From Micrococcales bacterium (GTDB taxonomy: Bacteria > Actinomycetota > Actinomycetes > Actinomycetales > Cellulomonadaceae): 64,000 bases of DNA. The stretch is taken from contig WQWY01000006.1 of assembly GCA_009785115.1 (NCBI GenBank), forward strand, positions 60,085-124,084, in the 5' to 3' direction. This document shows positions 32,803 through 40,893 of this stretch, piece after piece; position 1 is the stretch's first letter, and every line of letters begins with the position of its first letter. The notes under the pieces are model-generated. The model did no database searches. It was not told the origin of the DNA and was given only the letters and a program-made list of their open reading frames with translations. The position numbers and the translations under genes are program-made.

Positions 32803-33249
32803 ATGTATGACGCCCGTGCCGCCTACCTGGCCGACTCGGTCGCCACCGTCGGCCCCGCCAGGCTGCTGACCATGCTCTACGACCGCCTGGTGACCGACCT
32901 GGACAAGGGGCTCGAGGCCCTGGGCAGGAACGACAGGGTGGCGGCAGCCGCTCACCTCGGCCACGCCCGAGACATCGTCACCGAGCTGATCTCCTCTCTC
33001 GACGTCGGCGCGTGGGACGGCGGGCCTCGTCTGATGTCGATCTACAGCTATCTGCTGTCGGGCCTGATCGACGCCGCGGCCACCGGCAACGCGGCCAAGG
33101 CCGCGGAGTGCCGCGAGCTGGTGCTGCCTCTGGCCGAGGCGTGGCGTGGCGCCGCGGAGTCGTTGTCCGACTCCGCCCAGGAGTCGCGGATGATCGCGAC
33201 GACGCAGGCCTCCGACGAGATCGGCTCCACCATGCTCGGCGTGGGCTGA
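32803..33249 (+). CDS. fliS: Flagellin chaperone FliS
   Basis: FliS wraps the C-terminus of flagellin before export. 148 residues: ARAAYLADSVATVGPARLLT, MLYDRLVTDLDKGLEAL, then a helix with LGHARDIVTELISSLD and YSYLLSGLIDAA, all family blocks. The C-terminal 25 residues are extra. AGGAGAAG lies seven bases upstream of ATG 32803. Confidence 0.95.
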   Translation: MYDARAAYLADSVATVGPARLLTMLYDRLVTDLDKGLEALGRNDRVAAAAHLGHARDIVTELISSLDVGAWDGGPRLMSIYSYLLSGLIDAAATGNAAKAAECRELVLPLAEAWRGAAESLSDSAQESRMIATTQASDEIGSTMLGVG

Positions 33250-33269
33250 GAGTCGCACGCGGGGCGATC

Positions 33270-33593
33270 ATGACCTTCACCTTCGACGTCGCGTGGGTCC
33301 AGGCGCTGGAGAGCCTGGAGCTCGACGTCGCCACCGCCGAGGCGATGCTCGACAGCGACCATCTGCCGTCGGTCGAGGAGGTCGCCGTGATGGCCGCCTG
33401 GCAGCCGCCGACCGACCTCGGCCCCTTGCCCGCCCCTCTCTTGGACCGTGCGCGGGCGCTGGCCGAGCGTCAGCAGGCCGCGGCCGAGAAGATCACTCGC
33501 GCGATGATCGTCAACCGCCGCCACCTCGCGGCGCTGGACCAGCTGCACCCCGCCGTGCCGGCTCGTCCGGTCTACCTGGACCTCGAGGGCTGA
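33270..33593 (+). CDS. Small helical protein in the FliT position
   Basis: 107 residues from ATG 33270; frame and codon bias are clear. It is mostly helical (FTFDVAWVQALESLELDVAT, APLLDRARALAERQQAAAEK) and ends VYLDLEG. Position after fliD and fliS is where FliT, the FliD export chaperone, is usually found, but I see no sequence signature of FliT. No signal peptide or membrane segment. Spacing to fliS is 20 bp, so it is co-transcribed. The longer frame from 33012 is a shadow of fliS. Confidence 0.7.
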   Translation: MTFTFDVAWVQALESLELDVATAEAMLDSDHLPSVEEVAVMAAWQPPTDLGPLPAPLLDRARALAERQQAAAEKITRAMIVNRRHLAALDQLHPAVPARPVYLDLEG

Positions 33594-34131
33594 ACCCCCG
33601 TCCAGCCCGGGGATCCGCAGCGCGCCCGCACGACCCTCTCTCGAGAGCGTCGTGCCTGCCGCAGAGGAATATCTCGCCCCTGAGCCTGTTCATCGCTTCA
33701 TGATTCTTCGTGAGATCTCCCTGTGCTGCTTGAGGGATGTGCTCGCCGAGAGAGGTCGTGTAGCTGTTCAGGAGATGTTCTGCAACTGTTCGAGGCCGCG
33801 TCCAGGATGATCCCCCTGAACATCTCTCAGAGCTCAGGTATTCCCGTCGTCTCGGATGGTGGAACGTGATGCAACCGTCGACATGACTCATGTCAGGTGC
33901 TGATAGCACATCGATGCTGAGATGGCACCTCGGAGCGGGTGAAAAGCAATCCGACCAGACGAGTGAAGGGGGAAGGATGATCCGGACATCGGAGGCATAT
34001 CTCCTCGTCCGGGGGAGTGAATCGGCTACGCCAAGACCGGTGGAGGCCGATGGCTGCAGGTGAGCGACGGACTGCTCGACGACAGGCCACGGATCGGCCG
34101 CTACACCATCGCTGGTGGGAGAGACCTATCC
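33594..34131 (+). promoter_or_regulatory. 538-bp control region of the flgB operon, with GTGAA boxes
   Basis: No gene is seen. GC content is visibly lower than in the flanks. GCGGGTGAAAAG (33935-33946) and CGAGTGAAG (33960-33968) have GTGAA cores 24 bases apart, matching the pair upstream of fliA; a third GTGAA lies at about 34017. AGCA-N6-TGCT and similar small inverted repeats occur near 33905-33920. CTAC-N16-GCCGATGG (34026-34053) is a poor sigma-28 match. GGGAGAG lies nine bases before ATG 34132. This stretch probably controls the early flagellar genes. Confidence 0.45.
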
Positions 34132-34479
34132 ATGGGCCTGTTCAACTCTGTGACCGCGGTCGCCATGAACAGCGCGCTCAACGCGCTGTCGCAGCGCCAA
34201 CGTGCCATCGCGAACAACGTCGCCAACGTGCAGACCCCGGGCTTCCGTGCTCAGCGCGTCCACTTCGAGTCCGCCCTGAGGGCGGCCGTGGCCAACGGCA
34301 ACGGTGCGGTCACCGCAACCACACGCCGCAGCCTGGAGCCCACCCGTCTGGACGGCAACAACGTCAACCTCGAGACCGAGGTTCTCTCCAACATCGACAC
34401 CAACCTGCGCTACTCGCTGGCGATCAAGTCCATCGACGGCCAGTTCTCGTCGATCCGGACCGCGATGAGGACGAGCTGA
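34132..34479 (+). CDS. flgB: Proximal rod protein FlgB
   Basis: Rod protein exported early in assembly. 115 residues from ATG 34132: MGLFNSVTAVAMNSALNALS, then QRQRAIANNVANVQTPGFRA, the flagellar rod/hook N-terminal signature, and the matching C-terminal helix NIDTNLRYSLAIKSIDGQFS. Slightly shorter than enteric FlgB. Its stop overlaps the flgC start (TGATG). Confidence 0.94.
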   Translation: MGLFNSVTAVAMNSALNALSQRQRAIANNVANVQTPGFRAQRVHFESALRAAVANGNGAVTATTRRSLEPTRLDGNNVNLETEVLSNIDTNLRYSLAIKSIDGQFSSIRTAMRTS

Positions 34480-34880
34480 TGCCTATCTTCGGGGCGATCG
34501 GGGTCGCCGGGTCCGGCATGAACGTCATGCGTAAGTGGCTCGACGCGGTCTCTGACAACATCGCAAACATCAACACCGTGAGAAGGACGTCCGAGGACGC
34601 TTTTCAAGCACGATACATCCAAGCCAGAGAGATCACCACCGGAAATGGTGGCGTCCAGGTGCAGGCCGCGCTGTTCTCCGGCGACACCGTGGGACGCATG
34701 GTCTATGACCCTGACAACCCTCTGGCCGACGAGCAAGGTTATGTGAGGCTGCCCAGCATCGACATGTCTTCGCAGATGACGCAGCTCATCATGGCCCAGC
34801 GCGGCTACCAGGCGAACGCCGCGGTGGTCGAGCGGGCCAGGGCCGCCTATGAAGCCGCGCTAGAGATCGGAAAGAGCTGA
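34479..34880 (+). CDS. flgC: Proximal rod protein FlgC
   Basis: 133 residues. MPIFGAIGVAGSGMNVMRKW, then DAVSDNIANINTVRRTSEDA (rod signature, usually NANTT), a middle ending MVYDPDNPLADEQGYVRLPS (strongly typical of FlgC), and DMSSQMTQLIMAQRGYQANA. Overlaps flgB by one base and fliE by one base. Confidence 0.96.
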   Translation: MPIFGAIGVAGSGMNVMRKWLDAVSDNIANINTVRRTSEDAFQARYIQAREITTGNGGVQVQAALFSGDTVGRMVYDPDNPLADEQGYVRLPSIDMSSQMTQLIMAQRGYQANAAVVERARAAYEAALEIGKS

Positions 34881-35185
34881 TGAGCATCCTTCCTGTCGCC
34901 CCCGTCTCTCCCACGTCGCCGTCCCAGGTCGCCGGCTTGCAGGGCGCTGCCGCCGTGCCGGGCTCTGGCACCGCCTTCGCGTCGGTCGCCTCGAGCGTCG
35001 ACTCTCTCCAGCAGGCCCAGGCGACCAGCAGCTCGCTGGCCGTCGCCGCCGTCACCGGCGACCTGCAGGACGTGCACACCTACACCATCGCCGCGGCGAA
35101 GGCCGCCACCCAGCTGGAGCTGACCGCAGCCCTGCGTAACCAGGCTGTCTCGGCCTTCCAGGAGATCATGAGGATGACCGTCTGA
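34880..35185 (+). CDS. fliE: Hook-basal body complex protein FliE
   Basis: Joins the MS ring to the rod. 101 residues: variable Pro/Ser-rich N-terminus, then QAQATSSSLAVAAVTGDLQD, VHTYTIAAAKAATQLELTAA and RNQAVSAFQEIMRMTV, the family C-terminus ending in the QEIMRM helix. Start and stop each overlap a neighbour by one base. Confidence 0.94.
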   Translation: MSILPVAPVSPTSPSQVAGLQGAAAVPGSGTAFASVASSVDSLQQAQATSSSLAVAAVTGDLQDVHTYTIAAAKAATQLELTAALRNQAVSAFQEIMRMTV

Positions 35186-36792
35186 TGCCAGCGCCTCTGA
35201 AGACGACGCTGGACCGTCTGAACAAGGCGGTCGCCGAGCTCTCGCTCGCCCAGAGGGTGTTCGGGGTGCTCGCCGTCATCGCTCTGGTGATCTCCGCGGT
35301 GGCCGTCGGCGGGATGCTGTCCCGGCCGACCATGGCCCCGCTGTTCTCGGGGCTGTCGGGTGCCGACGCCTCCGCGGTGATCGACCAGCTGGCCTCCGCC
35401 GGGGTCGCCTACGAGCTGGCCGACGGCGGCACGACGGTGCTCGTGCCTGCCGACAAGGTCTTCAGCCAGCGCATCGCGATGGCTGCCCAGGGCCTGCCCA
35501 CCAACGCCGACGGCGACGGGTACTGGTTGCTGGACGGCCTGTCGGCGACCTCGACCCAGTTCCAGGAGCAGACCGCGCTGCAGCGGGCCATGGAGGGCGA
35601 GCTGGCTCGCACCATCGCCGCGATGGACGGCGTCTCCTCGGCGTCGGTCAAGCTGGCGATCCCCGAGGAGACCGTGTTCACCAGGTCCAGGCAGAGCCCG
35701 ACCGCGTCGGTGTTCATCCGCCAGAGCGCCGGCAGGGACCTGAGCGGGAGCCAGGTCCAGGCGATCGTGCACCTGGTCTCGGCCGCCATCCCCGGGATGG
35801 AGTCGACCGACGTCGCCGTCGTCGACTCGGGCGGCAGGGTGCTCTCCTCGGTGGGTGGGCAGTCCACCCTGGGCTCGGCGATGGCCGACCAGAAGACCGG
35901 CGAGCACCAGGCGAGGGTCGAGGCCGCGATCCACGGCCTGCTCGACCCGCTGGTCGGCGCGCAGAACGTGAGCGTGACAGCGAACGCCGAGCTCAACTTC
36001 GACGCCTCGAGGAGGACCGTCGAGTCCTTCCAGGCCGACCCGGACGTGCCGCCGCTGACCTCGTCCACCAGGACAGAGGAGTACGACGGGACCGGTGCTG
36101 GCGGGGCGACCGGCGTGCTGGGCCCGGACAACATCGCGGTGCCCGGAGGCGTCGGCGACGGCCAGGGCTCGTACCGTGCGACCAGCGAGGACGTGACCAA
36201 CGCCGTGGGCAAGACCACCGAGGTCATCACAGCGGCTCCCGGGTCGCTGGAGCGGCAGTCGGTGTCCGTCGTCATCAACTCCAGGGCGAGCAACGCCCTG
36301 GACCTGGTCGCCCTCGAGGCTGCCATCGCCGCCGCGGCCGGCATCGATGTGGCGCGCGGTGACACCCTGTCCGTCCAGCGCATGCCGTTCGACGAGACCG
36401 GGGTCATCGCCGCCGAGGAGGCCCTGGCTGCCGCCGAGGCTCGGGAGCGGGCGGAAGCCACCCAGAACATGATCCGACAGGCGGCCACCGCCGGTGCGGT
36501 CCTCCTGTTCTTGGTCATCGCCGGCTCCGTGGCCGCGAGGCGCTCGCGCCGGGCCCGCCGCGAGGCGCTCGACCTGGGCAGGCTCGAGGCGGCCACCGCT
36601 GCCGACAGGGAGCAAGAGCTGCTCGAGGCCATGCCGCCGAGCGAGATGCCCGAGCTGCCCGGCGCGATGGAGTCCTCGGGGCCCGACCCGGTCGCGCTCA
36701 AGCGTCAGCAGATCGCCGCGCTGGCCGACGAGCAGCCCGAAGAGGTCGCTGACCTGCTGCGTGGCTGGCTGACCGAGAGCGGGCGCCGGTGA
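35185..36792 (+). CDS. fliF: MS-ring protein FliF
   Basis: Forms the membrane ring on which the flagellum is built. 535 residues with two membrane segments: VFGVLAVIALVISAVAVGGM near 27-46 and AGAVLLFLVIAGSVAA near 435-450. Between them are the ring-building YscJ-like domain (PLFSGLSGADASAVIDQLAS, RIAMAAQGLPTNADGDGYWL) and VSVTANAELNFDASRRTVES. The C-terminal tail ends in IAALADEQPEEVADLLRGWL, the FliG-binding helix. The start overlaps the fliE stop. Confidence 0.96.
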   Translation: MPAPLKTTLDRLNKAVAELSLAQRVFGVLAVIALVISAVAVGGMLSRPTMAPLFSGLSGADASAVIDQLASAGVAYELADGGTTVLVPADKVFSQRIAMAAQGLPTNADGDGYWLLDGLSATSTQFQEQTALQRAMEGELARTIAAMDGVSSASVKLAIPEETVFTRSRQSPTASVFIRQSAGRDLSGSQVQAIVHLVSAAIPGMESTDVAVVDSGGRVLSSVGGQSTLGSAMADQKTGEHQARVEAAIHGLLDPLVGAQNVSVTANAELNFDASRRTVESFQADPDVPPLTSSTRTEEYDGTGAGGATGVLGPDNIAVPGGVGDGQGSYRATSEDVTNAVGKTTEVITAAPGSLERQSVSVVINSRASNALDLVALEAAIAAAAGIDVARGDTLSVQRMPFDETGVIAAEEALAAAEARERAEATQNMIRQAATAGAVLLFLVIAGSVAARRSRRARREALDLGRLEAATAADREQELLEAMPPSEMPELPGAMESSGPDPVALKRQQIAALADEQPEEVADLLRGWLTESGRR

Positions 36793-37790
36793 GCGGGCTG
36801 ACCGGGGCGCAGAAGGCCGCCACCCTGCTGCTCCAGCTCGGCCGTGAGCGCGCGGCGCGGGTGATGGCCGAGCTCGAGGTGTCCGAGGTCGAAGAGCTGA
36901 CCGCGGAGATCTTGCGGCTCAACCACATCGACCAGCGGCTGGCCGACGAGGTGCTGGAGGAGTTCTACGCCTTCTCCGCGGTGGGCCCGGGCCTGGGCGG
37001 CGGGGCCGGGATGGCTCAGCACCTGCTCGAGGCCACCATCGGTGCCGAGCAGGCGGCCGGCATGATGGAGCGTCTGCGCACCCACCTGGCCGGCGACCCG
37101 TTCGAGTTCATGCGGGTCGCTGACGCCCGGCAGGTCGTCTCGCTGCTGTCCGGCGAGCACCCGCAGACCATCGCCCTGGTCCTGGCGCACCTGCGCCCGG
37201 AGCAGGCGTCGGCGATCATGGCGGGCCTGCCCCCCCAGGAACAGGCCGACACGGCCCACAGGATCGCGCTCATGGAGCGGGCGACCCCCGACGCCGTGCA
37301 GATCGTCGCGGACTCGTTGCAGCGCAAGGCTTCGGCGGTGCTCGCACCTCGCGAGACCACCGCCGTGGGTGGGGTCCAGCCGCTGGTGGACATCATCAAC
37401 CGTGCGGACCCGACGACGGAGAAGCTGATCCTCGAGGGGCTCAAGGAGCTCGACGAGCCCTTGGCCGACGAGGTCCGCTCGATGATGTTCGTGTTCACCG
37501 ACGTCGTCGTGCTCGAGGACCGCGCTGTCCAGCTGGTGCTGCGCAACGTGGAGACCGGCGAGCTCGCGCTGGCCATGAAGGGTGCCCCGCCCGAGGTCTC
37601 GGACATGATCCTGAGGAACCTGTCCGAGCGGGCGCGGGACAACCTGGTCGAGGAGATCGACCTGCTCGGCCCGGTGCGCCTGTCCCAGGTGGAGGAGGCG
37701 CGCGCGCACATCGTCCAGGGCATCCGCCGCCTGGAGGAGTCCGGCCAGATCACGATCAGGAGGGACAGCGACGATGAGCTTGTCGTCTGA
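36789..37790 (+). CDS. fliG: Motor switch protein FliG
   Basis: Rotor protein that touches the stator. 333 residues: N-domain MSGLTGAQKAATLLLQLGRE (GTG start overlapping fliF by four bases), the EHPQTIALVLAHLRPEQAS block of the middle domain, and the C-terminal torque helix with VRSMMFVFTDVVVLEDRAVQ and RARDNLVEEIDLLGPVRLSQ. Charged torque residues are kept. The fliH start lies 17 bp inside its 3' end. Confidence 0.96.
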   Translation: MSGLTGAQKAATLLLQLGRERAARVMAELEVSEVEELTAEILRLNHIDQRLADEVLEEFYAFSAVGPGLGGGAGMAQHLLEATIGAEQAAGMMERLRTHLAGDPFEFMRVADARQVVSLLSGEHPQTIALVLAHLRPEQASAIMAGLPPQEQADTAHRIALMERATPDAVQIVADSLQRKASAVLAPRETTAVGGVQPLVDIINRADPTTEKLILEGLKELDEPLADEVRSMMFVFTDVVVLEDRAVQLVLRNVETGELALAMKGAPPEVSDMILRNLSERARDNLVEEIDLLGPVRLSQVEEARAHIVQGIRRLEESGQITIRRDSDDELVV

Positions 37791-38514
37791 CACGTTCGTG
37801 CCTCTTGCCGCGACCCAGGTCGACGTCCCGAGGCAGCGCTCAGGCGCCGTCAGGTCCGTCTTCGGCGCCTCGGTGGCCGAGGCGGCGGTCGCGGTTGCCG
37901 CGGCCGCCGAGGTCGAGGCGCTCCCGGCGCGCTTCGTGCCGCTGGTCGAGGACTCTCAGAGCGCGACGCTCGCCGTCCGTGAGCAGGCCAGGGCCACCGG
38001 GTTCGCCGCGGGGTTCGCCGCCGGCTCCCGGGAGGCCGCCAGGGTCGCGGTCGCCGAGGCCGAGGCCACCCGGCAGCGCGTGACCGAGGCCGAGGCGGCC
38101 CGGGCCGCCGAGCACGCCCAGGCGATGGAGGCGCTGGCCGCCGCGACGCGGGCGGTGAGGGCCAGCCAGGTCCCGACGTTCGACGCCGTCGAGCAGCGCC
38201 TGCACGTCGCGGCCCTGGAGCTGGCGGCCGCGGTGATCGGCTCCGAGCTGTCCGACGCGGAGCGCTCGGCCCAGGCCGCGCTGGCCCGGGTGCTCACCAC
38301 GGGCACGGCCGGCGAGCTGGTGGTGCGGATGAACCCGCGCGACGCCGACGCGGTCGGTGGCACGCCCGAGGGCATGCGCGTGATCGTCGACCCGTCCCTG
38401 GCCCACGGCGACGCCGTCGCCGAGCACGCCGACGGCGAGATCGACGCCCGTATCAGCACGGCGCTGGCCCGTGCCCGTGCCGCGCTGGCCGAGACGAACG
38501 AGAACGAGGCCTGA
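37774..38514 (+). CDS. fliH: Flagellar export apparatus protein FliH
   Basis: Regulator and stator-like partner of the ATPase FliI. 246 residues, Ala-rich and helical: ATGFAAGFAAGSREAARVAV (the GxxxG-type repeat of FliH), long coiled coil (VAEAEATRQRVTEAEAARAA), then a V-ATPase-E-like C-domain with VVRMNPRDADAV. Sequence similarity is weak, as usual for FliH; position between fliG and fliI makes the call firm. ATG 37774 overlaps fliG. Confidence 0.88.
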   Translation: MSLSSDTFVPLAATQVDVPRQRSGAVRSVFGASVAEAAVAVAAAAEVEALPARFVPLVEDSQSATLAVREQARATGFAAGFAAGSREAARVAVAEAEATRQRVTEAEAARAAEHAQAMEALAAATRAVRASQVPTFDAVEQRLHVAALELAAAVIGSELSDAERSAQAALARVLTTGTAGELVVRMNPRDADAVGGTPEGMRVIVDPSLAHGDAVAEHADGEIDARISTALARARAALAETNENEA

Positions 38515-39836
38515 TGGCCACGACGACCGTCGACTCCGCCTGGGGCCGAGCGCTGGCCGCCGTGGCACCCGAGGCCGTGGGCAGGGTGCGCGGTGTCGTC
38601 GGCCTGTCGATCGAGGTGACAGGGACCGGCGCCGCCGTGGGCGACCTGCTGCGCGTCGGCGAGGGCGACGACGCGGTCGTCGCGGAGGTCGTCGCGACCG
38701 GGGACCGCACCGCACGGTGCATGCCGCTCGGCCCGCTGACCGGGCTGCGTGCGGGCATGCCGGTGCGCAACGTCGGCGGCGGGCTGCGTGCTCCCGTCGG
38801 GCCCGGGCTGCTCGGTCGCGTCATCGACGGGCTGGGCCAGCCGATCGACGGCAAGGGGCCGCTGCGCGACGTGCGGTGGGTCAGTGTCGAGGGACGCGCC
38901 CCGCACCCGCTCGAGCGCACCCGGGTCGCCGCTCCGCTGCCGCTGGGCGTGCGGGTGCTGGACACCCTGGTCAGCGTCGGGCAGGGGCAGCGCATCGGCC
39001 TGTTCGCCGGGTCTGGGGTGGGCAAGTCCACCATGCTGTCGATGATCGCCCGGGGCACCGAGGCCGAGGTGTCGGTGATCTCCCTGGTCGGTGAGCGTGG
39101 CCGTGAGGTCCGCGAGTTCCTCGAGGACGACCTGGGCGAGGCCGGCCTGGCCCGCTCCGTCGTCGTCGTCGCCACGTCGGACGAGCCCGCGCTGGTGCGG
39201 CTGCGCTCCGCCTTCGTGGCCACCCGGATCGCTGAGGGGCTGCGCGACGACGGACGCCACGCGGTGCTGATGATGGACTCCCTGACCCGGGTCGCGATGG
39301 CCCAGAGGGAGATCGGGCTGTCGGTCGGTGAGCCGCCGGCGACCCGGGGCTACCCGCCGAGCACGTTCTCCCTGCTGGCCCAGCTGCTCGAGCGTGCGGG
39401 CACCGGGCCGGAAGGCTCGGTCACCGGCATCTACACGGTGCTCGTGGACGGCGACGACCACAACGAGCCGATCGCGGACGCCGCGCGGTCCATCCTCGAC
39501 GGGCACGTGGTGCTGGACCGGTCGTTGGCCGTGGCCAACCACTACCCGGCTGTGGACGCGCTCGGGTCGATCAGCCGTGTCGCCAGCCGCGTGGTCGACC
39601 GGGAGCAGAAGGCGCAGGCCGCCCGGCTGCGCGAGGTGATGGCCGCCCGCAAGGCCGTCGCGGACCTGATCGCCGTGGGCGCCTACGTGGCGGGGTCGAA
39701 CCCGCTGGTGGACAAGGCGATCGAGCACGCGGGCGCGATCGACGGGTTCTTGAGGCAGGCCGCCGACGAACCGTCTCTCGCCTCCGACTCCTGGACCCGC
39801 CTGGCCGGGCTGGTCACGACCCTGGACGGTGCGTGA
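38514..39836 (+). CDS. fliI: Flagellum-specific ATPase FliI
   Basis: Hexameric ATPase that unloads chaperones and drives entry of export substrates. 440 residues: Walker A AGSGVGKST at about 165-173, Walker B VLMMDSLTRVAMAQREIGLS, arginine and P-loop neighbours GEPPATRGYPPSTFSLLAQL, and a long C-terminal helical domain. Overlaps fliH (TGATG) and fliJ. Confidence 0.97.
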   Translation: MATTTVDSAWGRALAAVAPEAVGRVRGVVGLSIEVTGTGAAVGDLLRVGEGDDAVVAEVVATGDRTARCMPLGPLTGLRAGMPVRNVGGGLRAPVGPGLLGRVIDGLGQPIDGKGPLRDVRWVSVEGRAPHPLERTRVAAPLPLGVRVLDTLVSVGQGQRIGLFAGSGVGKSTMLSMIARGTEAEVSVISLVGERGREVREFLEDDLGEAGLARSVVVVATSDEPALVRLRSAFVATRIAEGLRDDGRHAVLMMDSLTRVAMAQREIGLSVGEPPATRGYPPSTFSLLAQLLERAGTGPEGSVTGIYTVLVDGDDHNEPIADAARSILDGHVVLDRSLAVANHYPAVDALGSISRVASRVVDREQKAQAARLREVMAARKAVADLIAVGAYVAGSNPLVDKAIEHAGAIDGFLRQAADEPSLASDSWTRLAGLVTTLDGA

Positions 39837-40261
39837 TGAGACGGGCTTTCCCCCTGGCCGGGCTCCTGCGGGTGCGCAGCATCGCCGAGGACAGAGCGGC
39901 TGCCGAGCTGGCCGAGGCGCACCGCCAGGAGCAGGCGGCACGAGACCGCGCCATCGAGACCGCCCGGCTGCTCGGCTCGTCGGCGGCGACGGCCGAGGCC
40001 GAACCCCAGGCGTTCAGGGCGTCGGTCGCCGCTCGGATGGCGATGTCGGCGCTGCTGGTCGAGGCGAAGGCCGACGTCGCCGTCGCCGAGTCCCGCACCG
40101 CGCAGCGCGCGCAGGCGTGGTCTGTCGCACGTCAGGCGACCCGCACCGTGGAGCGGCTGGGAGAGAAGCACGACGAGGAGCAGAGGACCGAGGAGCTGAA
40201 GGCCGAGCAGGCGGCGCTCGACGAGATCGCCGGACGCCGACCCACGGAGGTGACGACATGA
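39836..40261 (+). CDS. fliJ: Flagellar export protein FliJ
   Basis: Small coiled-coil stalk of the export ATPase. 141 residues: MRRAFPLAGLLRVRSIAEDR, the family N-terminus, then continuous helix rich in Ala/Glu/Arg (AVAESRTAQRAQAWSVARQA, EKHDEEQRTEELKAEQAALD). ATG 39836 overlaps the fliI stop by one base; GTG 39833 is an alternative. Identity rests on position and coiled-coil form. Confidence 0.88.
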   Translation: MRRAFPLAGLLRVRSIAEDRAAAELAEAHRQEQAARDRAIETARLLGSSAATAEAEPQAFRASVAARMAMSALLVEAKADVAVAESRTAQRAQAWSVARQATRTVERLGEKHDEEQRTEELKAEQAALDEIAGRRPTEVTT

Positions 40262-40893
40262 ACGGGATGCTCGGGATCGGAGGCGTCCAGGCCCGCATGG
40301 CCGAGATCCGAGAGATGGTCTCTCCCCAGCGCAGCGCCCCCACGACGAGCTTCGCCACGGCGCTCGACGCGCTCACGACGGACCAGGTGGCAGCGCTGGC
40401 AGGGACGTCGGACGTGTCGGCGCTGCTGGCACAGCTGGGCGGCACGGAGCAGCAGCAAGGGCCTACGGCACAAGACCTCATCGCTAACGCGCGCAAGTAC
40501 CTCGGTGTCCCCTACGTGTGGGGCGGGTCCTCCTCGTCGGGGCTGGACTGCTCCGGGCTGGTGATCCGTGCCCTGGGTGACATGGGCATCACCGACTTCC
40601 CTCGCGTGGCGCGCAACCAGCAGTCGATGGGTACCGCGGTGCCGTCGCTGAGCCAGGCGCAGCCCGGTGACCTTCTCTTCTTCGACAACGGCAGGCACGT
40701 GGGCATCTACCTGGGAGACAACAGGATGATCGAGGCACCCGCACCAGGCGGGAAGGTACGAGAGACCGCCGTGTGGGCCACACCCACGGCGATCCGACGG
40801 ATCTTGCCGCAGCAGCAGGCCGCCCCGGCCCCGGTGGACACCGCGGCGGTCCAGCGAGCCCTGCTCGCCTCGATGGTGGGGGTGGCTCGATGA
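40258..40893 (+). CDS. NlpC/P60 (C40) peptidoglycan hydrolase in the flagellar operon
   Basis: 211 residues. N-terminal 80 residues are Ala/Ser/Gln-rich. The C40 domain spans about 85-195: ARKYLGVPYVWGGSSSSG, catalytic Cys in LDCSGLV, catalytic His in GRHVGIYLG, and PGDLLFFD. No signal peptide is seen, so it may leave through the flagellar export channel. It takes the slot used elsewhere by the rod-cap muramidase FlgJ and probably opens the peptidoglycan for the rod. It overlaps fliJ and fliK by four bases each. Confidence 0.9.
   Translation: MNGMLGIGGVQARMAEIREMVSPQRSAPTTSFATALDALTTDQVAALAGTSDVSALLAQLGGTEQQQGPTAQDLIANARKYLGVPYVWGGSSSSGLDCSGLVIRALGDMGITDFPRVARNQQSMGTAVPSLSQAQPGDLLFFDNGRHVGIYLGDNRMIEAPAPGGKVRETAVWATPTAIRRILPQQQAAPAPVDTAAVQRALLASMVGVAR

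Noticed and set aside
34026..34053. CTAC-N16-GCCGATGG as a sigma-28 promoter for flgB
   Set aside because: The -35 differs at two of four bases; early rod genes are not expected to depend on FliA. Only mentioned as weak.
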